Of a DNA stretch of 64,000 nt, positions 1-12,477 are shown piece after piece. The position numbers and the translations under genes were made by a program. Each line of letters opens with the position of its first letter. The first letter of the stretch is position 1. Source of the DNA: Arachnopeziza araneosa (lineage: Eukaryota > Ascomycota > Leotiomycetes > Helotiales > Arachnopezizaceae); contig QYAI01000024.1 in the NCBI GenBank assembly GCA_003988855.1, forward strand, positions 62,001 to 126,000. The letters run 5' to 3'. The notes beneath the pieces were generated by a model. That model worked only from the letters and a program-made list of their open reading frames with translations. It made no database searches and was not told where the DNA came from.

Positions 1-143
1 ACATGGAGGTAATGCCAGTCGCTCGCCTGCGAGATGATCCATCGCTGGCTTTCAATGTCTTATTCCGGCCGATCCCATGCTCTCCATCCATAACACCACG
101 CTAATATGCAGAATAAAAAATAAAATCCTCCTACACTTTCGTC

Positions 144-1307
144 TCAGAGCCAGCTGCTAGGTTCATATCTATGCGACATAGCTGAATGTTGTGGCACCGA
201 CGATATCGATTGCTCGATGTTGTTGTTGTTTGAGGTATTGTGAGCCATTTGGACTTCATCAGACTCGTCCTCATCCTCCCCTTCTCCATCTTGTTCCTCG
301 TCGTCTTCATCTTCATCATCGCTTGGAGGTGGGTTCCATGTTTCTTCAAGCTTCAGGCCTTTCCCAGTAGGTTCCACACGTCGAGCACCACTACCGAGAA
401 GAGAGGACATCATAAAGGCTCGATAGTTGTTCAGATGTGGGTCTGATGAAGGTGTTTTCGCTGGCTCAGGGCTGTCATATAGTCCCATTCCAATCAGCTC
501 TTCTTCACCATCATCATCGTCAGATAGAGGATGATATGGAATGGCTTCTTCGGCTGGAAAAGTTGGTTCCGGATGTTGTATTGGCAAGAAGTTTTCAGGC
601 GTTGGGGGCGCAGTTGTCGAACTCTCGAAGCCATTCGATGCGAAGTGGTTCCAGTCAAAGTGAGAATACATTGAGGGATCTTGGTTGGGGGATGGTTGTG
701 GGATGAGGTTGTGCATTGGCTGTTCAACTGCTAGCGGCTGATTGGTAGTGTAATACTCATCAGATGGAAATGAGGTATTCGATTCTTGATATGGGTATAT
801 TGGTTGCTCATAGCTGTTGTATGGCATTGACAGTGGTGAGAAAGCTGAGGCTGGAGATGTGTATCCGGAGTACACAGCTGGGGTTGGTGGGAAATCGAAG
901 AATTGATATTGAGCGTTCATTGAATCGGGAGTTTGGACGGGGAAATTCGACTGGTAGGAAGGTTGAGGAGCCAGATGAGAAGCAGGATGCCAACTGACTG
1001 GTCTGTTCGATCGTGCAGAGATTTGTTGAAGGCCATCGTTCGACATACACCCTCCCGCTGCCACCGAATTCTGCTCAAGAATTGCAAGCCTCCGTCGATA
1101 TGCCCCATCATTCATGACCGTCCGCCGTCGACCTAGCCCCATGGATCCTCTTGGACTGTTGCTGGCACTATTAGGCTTGACAACACGCATAGAGCCAACG
1201 GGTTTCTGGCCGCCTGAACTGCGAGAGAATCTCGATACATCGTCCAGCAACATCTCAACAGTGGTGTACCCTGGGGTAGGTGTATGCCAATTGCCTGTGT
1301 TCATCAT
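144..1307 (-). CDS. Conserved fungal Ser/Pro-rich acidic protein, function unknown
   Basis: Single-exon frame of 387 residues read from the ATG pair at 1307/1304. The frame stays open upstream to 1568, but that part is low-complexity and looks like leader. The N-terminus begins MMNTGNWHTPTPGYTTVEML, followed by a basic patch near residues 50-75 and a long Pro/Ser/Tyr/Gln-rich middle typical of disordered regulators. Near residues 285-345 there is a more ordered block (ELIGMGLYDSP, then DPHLNNYRAFMMSSLLG, then GKGLKLEETWNPP). A run of Asp/Glu follows, then the C-terminus. The ordered block resembles conserved hypothetical proteins I associate with many ascomycetes. No catalytic motif or membrane segment is visible. 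A role in regulation is only a guess from composition. It is transcribed away from a 7 kb gene-poor stretch. Confidence 0.8.
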   Translation of the reverse strand: MMNTGNWHTPTPGYTTVEMLLDDVSRFSRSSGGQKPVGSMRVVKPNSASNSPRGSMGLGRRRTVMNDGAYRRRLAILEQNSVAAGGCMSNDGLQQISARSNRPVSWHPASHLAPQPSYQSNFPVQTPDSMNAQYQFFDFPPTPAVYSGYTSPASAFSPLSMPYNSYEQPIYPYQESNTSFPSDEYYTTNQPLAVEQPMHNLIPQPSPNQDPSMYSHFDWNHFASNGFESSTTAPPTPENFLPIQHPEPTFPAEEAIPYHPLSDDDDGEEELIGMGLYDSPEPAKTPSSDPHLNNYRAFMMSSLLGSGARRVEPTGKGLKLEETWNPPPSDDEDEDDEEQDGEGEDEDESDEVQMAHNTSNNNNIEQSISSVPQHSAMSHRYEPSSWL

Positions 1308-4300
1308 GGCTGTGTATGATGAAGTGAGAAGGAAGACGTAGGGAAGAGAAAAGAAGTTTAAGAGGAAATAGATGGCACGAGAAGAAACATAGGCAGTCGA
1401 GTCAATAGGACTAGGGTGAGGGGGCGTAAGGAAACATGTATGGTGCAATCTTAGGTGGAAAGGGATATGAAAGGAAGAGCTCGATAGACAACGGGATGTA
1501 CAAATATGGACACTACCTTCAAAGTTCGGGTATGTCGTCTGTGTCATCTGGCTGATGATGGAGCGCAAGGGTTCCTTCAGGAATCCACCGGCTCAGAGCT
1601 TCTTCTGGGGACGCATGGCTTTGTTGGCGGCGGTCAAAGTCAAAATAGTGGCCGGCCGGAGCCCCTGGGCTGGCAAGATGCAAAGATCGAAAAGCCAAGC
1701 GGTTCAGGACCAGGCTGCCTCCATCCCGCGGCTGGATACGTATGGTGAAGGAGGTCGAAAGGCGAGGAGCAATGTACGAAACCCATCTCAGGTGTGTGAC
1801 GATCAAGCGGATTATGTCAGTGATAGACCTATATTTGACGGTATGGGGTGGATCGGGACGGGCAGGGGAGGAGTGTTTGCAATGGGGGAAGGGAAGTTGT
1901 TTCGCAAGCATGCCACTGGTGCAATGGCCAGCGGTCAAGCCATCCTCATCCGGTCAGATTGGACAGGCAGGCGTGAGGATATCAATGCCATGCCACCACA
2001 CACTCAGCAGAGGGCATGTGTGTGCGCTCCAGTACTCGGGACACCACTTTCAAATGCGAGCCAATCCCTTCTCCATCTGTAGGCGGGACGACGGACCCAA
2101 ACGCTGGCTGGCAATGGCAAATGCTGTGGGCAGTGGAACAATGCGAGGGCCAGCCGAACGCACGCCAACCTGCCCAGGGCAGAATTCCCGGCCACATTGG
2201 CGACGCATTCCACAGCACGAGTCCCGTAGCGCGCAGCTTTGTCGCCAGCCTCGACGCTGGAGGAGCCTGACAAGTTGTATCCAGGTTTGGCAAGTCGGTG
2301 GAAGCCTGTCGCTTGCGGCACAGAATCAGTCGGTGGGCGCTGTGCGGGCCATGGAAGAGTGGCGCCTCCTCTGCTTTCCCACTGTATTTGATGCAGCGCG
2401 TGCTAGTACTATCAGGGAAATATCGATTCCAATATCTCGCGCTGATTCAGAGTGGGATAATGTCTCTGGCGGGATTTGGATGAGTGTCACAGGAGTGCGC
2501 ACCTCATTTGCTCTTCCTTTGGCCCTGGAATGAAGCATGGGAACGGCGTCGTCCTCTGGCCATTAAGATTAGGATAATCTCGCAGTGGGAACTTCCTATT
2601 CTAACACTAAATGCAGACCGTCCTTCAGCACCTCAGCAGCGTACCGTCCCTGTGTCAACCCAAGGCTTAACGCGTTCCGTCCATCCTGTCCTGCAACTCC
2701 AGCATCTCGTGATAGATTGACCAGACCAAGTCGTCATCAATTACCCTTCGAGGCTGCTGAACCTTTCGCGTCCTGCGTGGCTCGTGTCGGCCATCCGCGA
2801 TGGATCTCGTCATGACGATGGTGGTTAGAGCCAGCCCTCGACGTGTTTGAGAGACTGTGGGATTCGGGTATCATTATTGAGAGGCACTGACCGGGCTCAG
2901 GTGAGCATGGCTAACTTTAGATCTTGGTTTTTTTTTCTTTCTTCCTCTTCCTCTTCCTCTTCCTCCCCCTTCGGCCGTTGGTTTCTCGCGGGCACATGTA
3001 CAGGAACCGAGCTGTTACCGGCAAAACTCCAGCGCCAGCGCCCAGGAGGGTGCGTGGTCGATGTGCCAGCTTCTCCTCTAAGCGGCAACTCCGTCATGAT
3101 TCATGTGCGGAAAGGCTTCAGCATGAACCCCGTGAAATGGCCGGTCCACGGCAAGGCTTGCTCATTTTGGAGCAGATCGAAGGGCATAAGCGTGACCCAT
3201 GGCCGGCCTGTGGCTCTGCTGGTCCCTCGCCAGCTTTCCTCATTCGATGCTTGAACCGCGCAGGGAAGAGGAGTCAAGCATGCTCTGTGTGCGTCTGGCC
3301 TGCATGGGACAAGAGGGTCGTGGCCCGTGGGTGGGCGAGTGCGTGGTTGAAGTGTTCGGTGGGTGCTGATGGTGGTGGTGGGTGGCTCGATGAGAACGTT
3401 TTTGGTGCGGTGGTCCCCTGGGCACGTTTGTTTGGACCGACGCTCTTTTGTTCGAAGCCGCGGGGGGCCGGCCCAGGGTTGCAGACGCGGATCCTTGGTC
3501 CCTCTCTTGGAGGCATCTTTTTTTTTTCCCTTTCCTTTCTTTTCTTCCTCGAACATCCCCATCACCTTCTCCTCGACTCTCCAGCCCTGGAGCCGACACC
3601 CCTGCTGCATGGCATGGCATGGCATCGACGTCGCCATTCTGTTCCCGCCTTGTAGCCTCCGCTCCTGTTCTGGGTGACATGCACCACCAACTCCTGTACC
3701 AACCACAAAAATGGTCATTTGTCGTCGGCCGGAGGCAAATCCCCCAGCTGGTGATTCTGGCTGGCTGGCGACCACTACAGTATGGCCGGAACAGGTGAGT
3801 GATCTCTCGTTCGACTGCTTCGTTCCCTCGGCCGCGCTGCCCATGTTCCATCTGATAATTCGATGATTCTCGCAGAGGGCCGTCAGCCACAATCCTCCTC
3901 CTTCTCTCCACATCGTCTCCCATCCCGGTCTCTCCACTCCCTTGGGGCTTCTGGGACATGCGCTTGGGGCAGTGGTTGGCTGCATGTCCCTCACCTCCGT
4001 CCGGCCCCCATCATGGGCATGCTAGGCAGTTTGATTTCACTCAGAGATTGATGACGCACAACCCTGCTTGGCAGTTGTTGCTGTGGATGGCATTTCCTTT
4101 CCGGCTGCCTCGCTTCACCCTTCAAAGGCCGCCGTCGCGTCAAAGCAGGCTGGCCGATGCGAAGGGCACAAGTACTACATAAGAATGACTGTACAGCATG
4201 GCTGGAGTCGCTGCTGAGCTATTTAAAGGCCGGAGCTCGGTTGGATTTTGCTGAACGCAAGCGTTTCTGCCATGGTTCTAGCCCATCAGTGTCCGTCGAT

Positions 4301-7300
4301 GCCTGCCGATCCACCAGATCGATTTGCGCTCAACTTCCCATGGCTGGCGCTCGAGTGGCACGAGAAACCCATGTTTTTACAAGCCTGCAGAACGAAACAC
4401 AAGTTTAATTCTGGAATCCTCAGACCGCTCCACCAATCACACGCCGTGACGCACCACAAGCGTCTCCGCATAATATCCGAAATCTGGATTGTCGGGTTTT
4501 GCAAATTCCCTTGTTTTCTTGACGCGAGACGTTTCCATCATGGAGATAATGATAATCGCCGTGACTCCCGTTGATCATGACATGACACGAGCAAGCCGTT
4601 TGCTACCGTTCCGCCCCAGAGATGGTGCTGTGAAAAGAAGCAACTCGCGCAGACAGCGATGAGGCAGACCTTCCCAACTGCCATGGATACTGCTTGTTGG
4701 GGATTAGCGCCGCCTCTTGGGGTTTCTGCACAGGGCTGGTCATGGAACAAACGACAACCACCGTCACATCGGCGTGGAGACATGCGGCGCTATTAAGCTA
4801 ACACAGCAATGAGACCCCACCCTATCCGAGGCAAAGGCCCAAGGTGTCTGATGAGGCGGAAGCACAGACTCTCGACCCTTAAACGTATTTCTGGAAACCG
4901 TCGTACTGAACAGGCGTCAAGGGTCGAGGAATTGTTTTAGCCTAATGGGGAAACTCCACTGGAACTCAGGAGCAGGATGGGCACGAGAAATGCCGCTGAC
5001 TGCACAGCCAAAAGGTGTTCCTTTGCAAGAAGATCGTACATCTGACCACACAGCATAATTCGTGGCGCGCCCTTGGCCAGGCGAGCCCGACTGGAAGTAT
5101 CATGTCGGAAACACGCCGCGATAGCAGCTCCAAACAAGTAATATATGATGTGCATTACGGCGGTACAGGACGGACACAACGCAAGGACCTCGCCAAATTT
5201 GCACCAGTGAGAGACCGGCGAGTCTCCAAACCCTTGGTGTAGCAGTGTCTTCCCCATTATGAAACCTCCCCTTCCTTCTGACATTGCTCACTCCCTATCC
5301 TCGCAGCCGGTTATCAGCCAGTTCAAGCAGCCTCTCCAGGCCCTCTTCAGGGCCATTTCTACCGCAGGCCAGGAAAGGATCACAGTCGCCTCGCACATTT
5401 AGCACCCAGCCCGCTGATCTATCGCCGACTCGACTGTTGGAATGGTTACCGCTATCCAATCGGGACCTCCATGTTCGGGAATAGTAACCGTGTAAATGGC
5501 CATCGAGAAACCTCCAGCTTTCTCTCGAACTGATTAAGTGATACGTAATTACGACTTCGAGATTGGCATCATGTCGTTGAACATGATTTGCTGGCCTGAC
5601 TAGTTGATTATAACAATTCGCCGCCGAGGATGTACCAAATGCAAGGAAAATTCTTCCATCCTGTCACCACTGTGTATCGCAATTCGATGAAGGGTTTCCT
5701 CGGTAATCAAAGGCTTTCTCCAGCTACTGCGGAAGGATTATGACAAGTCACGCATCCTGTATCTAGGGAACTAGTCAACCTTGCAACCAAGTCAGCCCTG
5801 TATCAGTGGACTGAACACCTTGTCGCTTACTTCCCATGTTCTCGGACGGCGAAATCTATGCAGCACCGTCGCAGGAGGGTAAATTTTCATGACACGAGCC
5901 TCTCCCGTGGAGACTTTTCTTTTGCCGCAGCTCGCTCCGTATTATGTGTAGGAGCTTGCAGGAAGCTCCGGCCTCGTTTAGAGCTCTCAGAGTACAAACA
6001 CTGGATTGGCAATTTTCATGAAGCAGCGACTTGACCTTTTAAGCATTAAGCTGGCAGAATTTGGAACTTGAACTGCCGAGTAAGAGAGCATCGACATTCA
6101 GAAACGTTAAGCTCGGAATATCAATACCTCCAACATTTTATTCTTGAAAGGCAAACTGACTAACCACCACTAAGAGCACTAGTTCGCACAAAAGCCAGTG
6201 GCTGCCAGGACTTAGTTCCTGGAGATCTGTTATCAAGAGTGTGATCGGCAGAATACGGACACAGACTTAACAGAAAGGATTCAAGTACTGCGAGACTAAA
6301 TGTGTTCAAAGTACGAGCTCCTTAGGTTGCGGGAGGTTGTACCTGCCTGGAGACGTAATCACCAGGGATCACTGCCTTTCACAGTGGTGTGTATCTCCAT
6401 ATTGAATGTCCCTGTAAAATGGAACCTGATGAGAGGCGTTTCGGCCCTCCGACTTCTATTATCGACAGCGATACGCGATCGCATCAAACAAAATGGCAGA
6501 TCCGGTCTCACAACAGCCGCAGGCCCAATGTTAGGACCACCTCGGATGGCTATTTCAAGCACCCTTGACGTGGCCTTGATCTCATAAAAGCTGTGACTGT
6601 AGGCTGGATTGTTCGCTGAGCCTTTGTCGCATCAGATTATTTTTCTACTCAGCCGGCTGTGGATCTTCAGCGGGGTCTCACTCGGAGGGATCGGAGACCT
6701 GGCTGAAAGCAAGTAGAAACTTGACTTGTTAAGAGGATCAAAGTAGTATCAAATCAACTCTTGGAAATGGATGCACAGCTCAGGCCTGCCTACATGCATG
6801 TATCGCCAAATCCCCAATCTAGAACTCAGCCACACAGGGAGACGCAAGAAGTGTCAAATTCCGAACTTTTCCCATGGCGTTAAGTGCGCCCACCAACTCT
6901 GTTTTGATTGAGGCGAGTCAAAAATCGATAGGGATGGTAAAAGCAAGCCCAATAATACCGTGCTGTGGACTTGCCGATGTCTTCGACATGCAAGCGGTTA
7001 GAACTCTGTTGTGAGCTAACTTTGATCCGTATGGCATCTAGACTCGACAGGACTTGGATCATAGGAAATCCAAGTCGGACTGCTAGAAGGATTTGTCCAT
7101 CTTCAACGTATGATGTGGATGCAGGTCTACATAACAAGCGAGCGATCTTGTGGAGGACTCTGGGGAGGGAATAAATGTGCGATCGAATCGTATCAGCCCA
7201 ACATCAACGGACACTTCCGAAACCAATCTGGTAGTATCCCATTTGGGGTGTACGTTAAGTGGGCAGGCGATCACCAGCCGTGCTGAAAAAAAGGGCGGTC

Positions 7301-8293
7301 TGGGAACGGCGAAATGTTTGTGTCCTTAGGAGTCGCAACTTTGCAAGCTCGCAAGCCATATGCATGCTCTTTACTAGACCAGCAATGCTAGCAACGCTGA
7401 TGTGTGGGAGGATGGATGGATGGGTGCATCCATTGATTGTACCGACAGGGCGCTTTGATTACGAGTGCGACTGCTCGATCTCCTCCGTGTCCATACTCAG
7501 ACCGTTATTGCCACACTTCCCGGCTCGGTGTATCATCTGGGCAGGTTGTGATCCACGTTGGCAGGCAAAATGAAATGGAGATGCATGGGAAGAGTGAGCA
7601 GTGGACCGTGGCTGACAATAACTCACATCCACACCGAGCGCCTTCGGGGCAATATGGTTCAACGGCGCATCCCTTGGAAGACTTTTGCAAGATGAGGCCA
7701 TATTCTCCCAGACCTGTCCTAGTCCTCCAATCGGTCCTCCCTCAGAAGCTGATCTGTTTATAAGTGCTGAGTGAGGCAGAGTGAACAGTGGGATATATTT
7801 GGTTAGACAAAATAAAAGATTGGCTATGCAGCGGAATTTGGCCGTACGAATTGAGCAGTCATTTCAAGATCAGAGTAAGCACAAGAGCCGAGGAAGACTC
7901 TGGACCGTGAATTACTCTGAAACACTCTGTTGATTTCTTCTGTCGACTGCGTTGGAACGTGAACCGTCTTTGGCATTACCGTAAGGGGCCGCGTTTTCCT
8001 CAGCAGACTGGCTTTCTTATCGATAACGCTTGGAGGGGCAACTCGGTTTGCCCAGCTTGAAGCTTGATGATTCAGCCCAGCGCAGACTATGGGATTTGAA
8101 GCCTCATTCCAGCAGATGGAACTGTGAGGTAGATGACTGGTTGGATACGCTCCGACGCAGAAGGGAGAGCTTTGCTTTGTCCTGGAAAATAAGGGATTCA
8201 AATTTGCGGCTACAAGCGCATAACGTCATTCGAGTCAAGCTACAGAAAGCACTGTGTAGGTTTGGTAGAATTTGATTGTACATGACAACCAAA
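1308..8293. other. Gene-poor stretch upstream of two genes
   Basis: Nearly 7 kb without a convincing gene. About 1.3-5.3 kb is relatively GC-rich and carries long overlapping open frames on both strands with no recognisable domain, no codon preference and no splice-linked partners. It holds pyrimidine tracts around 2928-2975 and 3517-3550 and a short ATGGC tandem at 3606-3626. From about 5.5 to 8.3 kb the sequence is more AT-rich with only short random frames. It may contain the promoter and leader of the minus-strand gene ending at 144; no other function can be read. Confidence 0.5.
2928..2975. repeat. Pyrimidine tract (T-run then CTTCCT repeats)
   Basis: A run of T followed by repeated CTTCCT units ending in CCCC. 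A second T/C-rich tract lies at 3517-3550. Such tracts are common in fungal promoters and leaders, but nothing here ties them to a transcript start. Confidence 0.7.
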
Positions 8294-10202
8294 ATGCCAA
8301 AAGACTTCCCTCCCAATCAAATTTCCCTGCCTGATCTTCATTATTCTGATAATGGTCATCTTTCGAGTCCGCGTGAGGAAGTACGATAGATCTAAATACT
8401 TGATGGTCAAAGAAGCTAACAAAGAGTGAAGGTTCAATCCAGCGCATCAGATACCGAATATCAACATGCTCTCGAGGTAATTTCGATTCCTAAAGCCCTG
8501 CGTCTATGATGGCTAATGATCTACATCAGGTCATCTTCGATGCGCAAAATGCTCACCGGCGCAAGTCCTCCCTTGTAACAGACGAACCTATAGGAGCTGT
8601 CTCGCAGCGAAGGAAAAATACAGAATGCCACGTCCACGCGCTCCTGGAAAGCCAAAGGAGACAAGGCAAAGCTGGGAGCCAAGGTTTGGAAGACATCGCA
8701 GAGACTTTATCAAAGACCCGAATTGACAGTGGGGAGGACCATATTGTTGAACCCAAAAGTAAGATTGATGAGGATGAGGATGGCGGATTCATTTCAGGGC
8801 AGGAAGATCAAACGTCTTGGAAGAAACGAATTGAGGCCAAAAATACTGAGAATGGTGGTTCTGCAGATTCAGCCATGACTGGGGTGCAAATAGAAACGCC
8901 GTACGCAACACACAGTCGACTCCTTACGAAGAAGGAGTTATCAGACATGGCGTGGGGCGTAAGGGAGCTTAGCAAACGATTAGGAAGCATACGTTTAAAG
9001 CTCAAAGTGAAAACTGTGTTCCTACTCACTAAGGTGCACGATGAAACCTTGATTGGAAACACCAGAGATGTAGCTCAGTGGCTTCTAAGTCCAGATAGAG
9101 AAGTCAGGTATACAGTATGGGTTGAAGATAATCTGAAGGACAACAAGAAATTCAACGCGAAAAGCATGCTCAATGATCTTGGAAAACAGTACGCTGAAGC
9201 TGGAAAAGAAACCCCGAGCTTAGAAAAACGGCTACGATACTGGAGTAGCAGTATGTGTCGAACGAGACCGCACTCGTTTGATTTCGTCGTAACTCTTGGA
9301 GGCGATGGAACGGTACTATATGCCAGCTGGTTATTCCAGCGCATTGTACCTCCAGTCTTAAGCTTCGCTCTTGGAAGTCTAGGCTTCTTAACGAAGTTTG
9401 ATTACGATGACTTTCAAAGTACTCTTGAAACAGCTTTCCGGGACGGCGTGACGATAAGTCTAAGGCTAAGGTTTGAGGGTACAGTCATGAGGAGTCAGAA
9501 ATTGAAAAGGGGCTTGTTAATGAATGGAGAAAGTGAAGGAAGTAGTGGTGATGAAGATGGTGAAGGTGGAGAAGAGCTTAACAACGAGGGCAGAGACCTT
9601 GTCGAGGAGTTAATAGGAGAAGAAAAGGAAGACGAGAGGACTCATCGACCGGATGGCACTTATGAGATCTTGAACGATATTGTAGTAGATCGAGGTCCCA
9701 ACCCAAGTTCGTCCCCAATCCGATGCTAGATCTTCTAGCTAATTAATGTATTCCAGCCATGTCATCTACCGAAATCTTCGGCGACGATGAACACTTCACT
9801 TCTGTCCAGGCTGACGGCGTCTGCGTCTCCACCCCCACCGGCTCAACTGCCTACAACCTCGCCGCAGGTGGTTCCCTCTGCCACCCTGAAAACCCTGTCA
9901 TCCTCGTCACCGCCATCTGCGCGCACACATTATCATTCCGTCCCATCATCCTCCCAGACACGATTGTTCTTCGTATAGGTGTACCCTACGATGCCCGAAC
10001 CAGCAGCTGGGCGAGCTTCGATGGAAGAGAGAGAGTCGAGTTGAGACCAGGGGATTATGTCACAATTAGTGCGAGTAGGTATCCGTTTGCCAATGTGATG
10101 CCCCAGGGACGACGCAGTGAGGACTGGGTTAAAAGTATCAGTGGAAAGTTGGGGTGGAATACGAGACAGAGGCAAAAGAGTTATAAGGAGTGGAGTAAGT
10201 AG
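8294..10202 (+). CDS. NAD kinase (ATP-NAD kinase family)
   Basis: Makes NADP from NAD and ATP. Proposed exons are 8294-8380, 8432-8476, 8530-9706 and 9757-10202, giving 584 residues. The diagnostic loop GGDGT lies at residues 301-305 inside FVVTLGGDGTVLYASWLFQR. The last exon carries TPTGSTAYNLAAGGS, the NAD-binding signature, and VQADG just before it. The intron at 9707-9756 is certain: the junction reads RGPNPTMSSTEIFGDDEHFT, as in the family. The intron at 8477-8529 has a CTAAT branch box. The first intron is less sure; a donor ten bases earlier with an acceptor at 8426 also keeps frame. The long N-terminal extension is Utr1-like. An acidic insertion (around residues 375-410) follows the catalytic core. 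No mitochondrial presequence is obvious, so a cytosolic enzyme is more likely than a Pos5 type. Confidence 0.95.
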
Positions 10203-11554
10203 ACTAGGTTGGGATAGTCAAGATATCTCCCCAAGAAACCTCTCGGAGTTGTAACTCTCAAGACTATAGACCTAACCCAATAATTCCTTGACCATAAGAT
10301 GGTCATTTCGAAAGAAAAAATAATATACCTCAGATACAACATTCTTTCCTCGGATATCCAATCCATTCTCATCCACACCCCCAAATAAATATCAAGAAAA
10401 CTTCAAAACCTCCGCCGAAAAGCTCCCTAGCTACTCTATTGCTCGAGAACCATTCCACAGTGAACCCATGCTGCAGGCGATTCCTGAGGGATATGTACAG
10501 CGACGAAGAAAATTCCATCCCACACGTTCAGTATACTTATCGAGGTGGCATACTTCATCTCGATCTAAGCATCTTGCTGCAGTTGAGAAAAAATAGTGAT
10601 TCAGACAACAAGAAGAACGCCCATCCCCAACGGGGACACGATGAGCAGATGAACATCACCAACAATCAGAGATTCGGCTTGTCTAATAGAGAAAATCTGT
10701 CGCAGCATCGTGGAGAAGAGAGGGTGTAAGGGTCAAGGAAAATGAACAGGAGTAGCTCGATGGCGATGGAAGTGCTGCTTTGTTCAAGTTCTTGGGAGGT
10801 GGTAGGAGTTGGATCTTTTATGAGATGTATACATCACCTCTGATGCATGACCTCTTTATCATCAATCAAAGTTTTGCGTGTCTGTAACTCCCCCTACCAG
10901 AGGTGAGAGATGAGAAGTGCACGAGTTGGAACAAACAAGATACCAAGAACCAGACAACGAGAGTGCATGGAAAGGAGGAGAGTTCTACAGTTCTACAGTT
11001 TTATCTTTTATTTTTATGAATACGATGATTAGTCCTGTGAAGTTATCATTACCATGTAGCCAGTATTCCGAACGAGGATATCAAATGCGATTATTTTGGA
11101 GGAAGGAGATTCTCGATTAGTGACTACGCTTGGTTGCAATCAAATAAATGAGCAGGAGGTTGGGATATTCATAAAATTCTTGACAAAGAAGCTGCACCAG
11201 AGAGCATAGATAATGTTTTGAAGCTCGGCCGGTGTCGAGCAACTCCGGGGTCAAAAGAGTAGGATCCTCTTTATTGCTAAATCTGATGCGAGAAGCATAC
11301 TAGTTTAAAGGTTGAATAGATTTAATTCTGAATGAATGGCGCATGAAGTACGGACAATTGGTTTAGTGTGATATGTCTATACCTGAGGGATACGTTTTTG
11401 GTTCAGGATAAAGTGATACGAAGGCAAGATTACTGACAAAGAGACGATTGAACCATTGTCTCTTCTCAGTTTATAAATTAGAACCAACAAAGCGGAGCCT
11501 AATCTTCCCCAACCTTCTTTGGAGATTGAATACTTCGTAATCTCATCCCATTGA
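10203..11554. other. Intergenic, nothing recognised
   Basis: About 1.35 kb after the NAD kinase. The longest frame (10439-10729, 96 residues) has no recognisable motif or splice partner and is probably chance. AT-rich; contains the 3' flank of NAD kinase. Confidence 0.5.
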
Positions 11555-12000
11555 TCATTTCAATTCTTCGACTCTGTAGCCTCTCGCCGGGCTATCATCA
11601 TGTGAAACTCTCTCGATGCCCATCTTCTCCTCGGAATCCATCTCACCTCTCTCCAAATGTCTAGTGTGTCGATCGACACTTGTCTTCCAAGTTGGAGTTC
11701 CAAGGTATTCGATACTACCGCTATCATCGAAGATCTCCTCGACCCCTTCAAGAGGTTTCTGTGAAGTCTCTGTGGAGAATGAAGATATGAATGAACATAG
11801 AGGCACACAAAACCAAATACAATGTAGACATCCCGTCTGATATTTCCGAATGCCGGAGGAACGAAATAGGCGAGAGCGAAGATTGAAGTAGCAGAGATAG
11901 GGTGTAGTAGAAATAATTGCAGACATAGAACTTATATCAAACTCAAAAGAGCACCACCTACAACGGCGACGGCCACAATAACATAGACATTACCAACTAT
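11555..12000 (-). pseudogene. MFS sugar transporter relic, middle deleted and frameshifted
   Basis: Two pieces of one transporter are joined. The upstream piece (about 11995-11870) encodes the first membrane helix region: NVYVIVAVAVVGGALL, then after a one-base shift near 11950, FDISSMSAIISTTPYLCYFN. This is the usual start of fungal sugar porters. Directly after it, in another frame, comes the last helix and tail: FALAYFVPPAFGNIR and DVYIVFGFVC, then after a further shift near 11775 TETSQKPLEGVEEIFDD and YLGTPTWKT. Roughly the ten helices in between are absent. No intact reading frame remains, so this cannot make a transporter. The family assignment rests on motifs at both ends being in the right order; the exact edges are approximate. 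Confidence 0.75.
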
Positions 12001-12440
12001 ATTTCTCAGCTACCGAGAAAAGATTGGGAGTTGATGAGAAGGTATTCAGAGATGTTGCAACTTATATCAAAACTTGGAGGACCAAGAATCTCGAGAAGCT
12101 AGAGATGTCCGACTAAATCTGGATTACTAGGAATCAATTTCTAAGCTTTTGGTGACATGAAGAAGAAGAAGCATTAGGATAGACAGATCAGCGCGCAACA
12201 GACCCTGGAGAAGAAAGCTTTTCTCGACTGATACTTCAATCAACAAGAGCATGAGTAGTCTATTATATCTTCTCTACTCGAGAAAGGCTTGTTTACTCTG
12301 CTCGGTATTTTGATGTTGGACAGTCGACATAGACGTCGAGCGTGCCCATCGGATATATCTTCAATAGTTGGTAGTCTGGTCAGCATATCAAGCCGCCAGA
12401 AGCCGTCGAAATTTCTTGCCATGCGGACGAGGAGCAGGAC

Positions 12441-12477
<37 letters not shown>

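Noticed and set aside
3101..3994. 297-codon minus-strand open frame
   Set aside because: Overlaps equally long frames in other phases of GC-rich sequence; low-complexity composition, no domain, no splice-linked exons.
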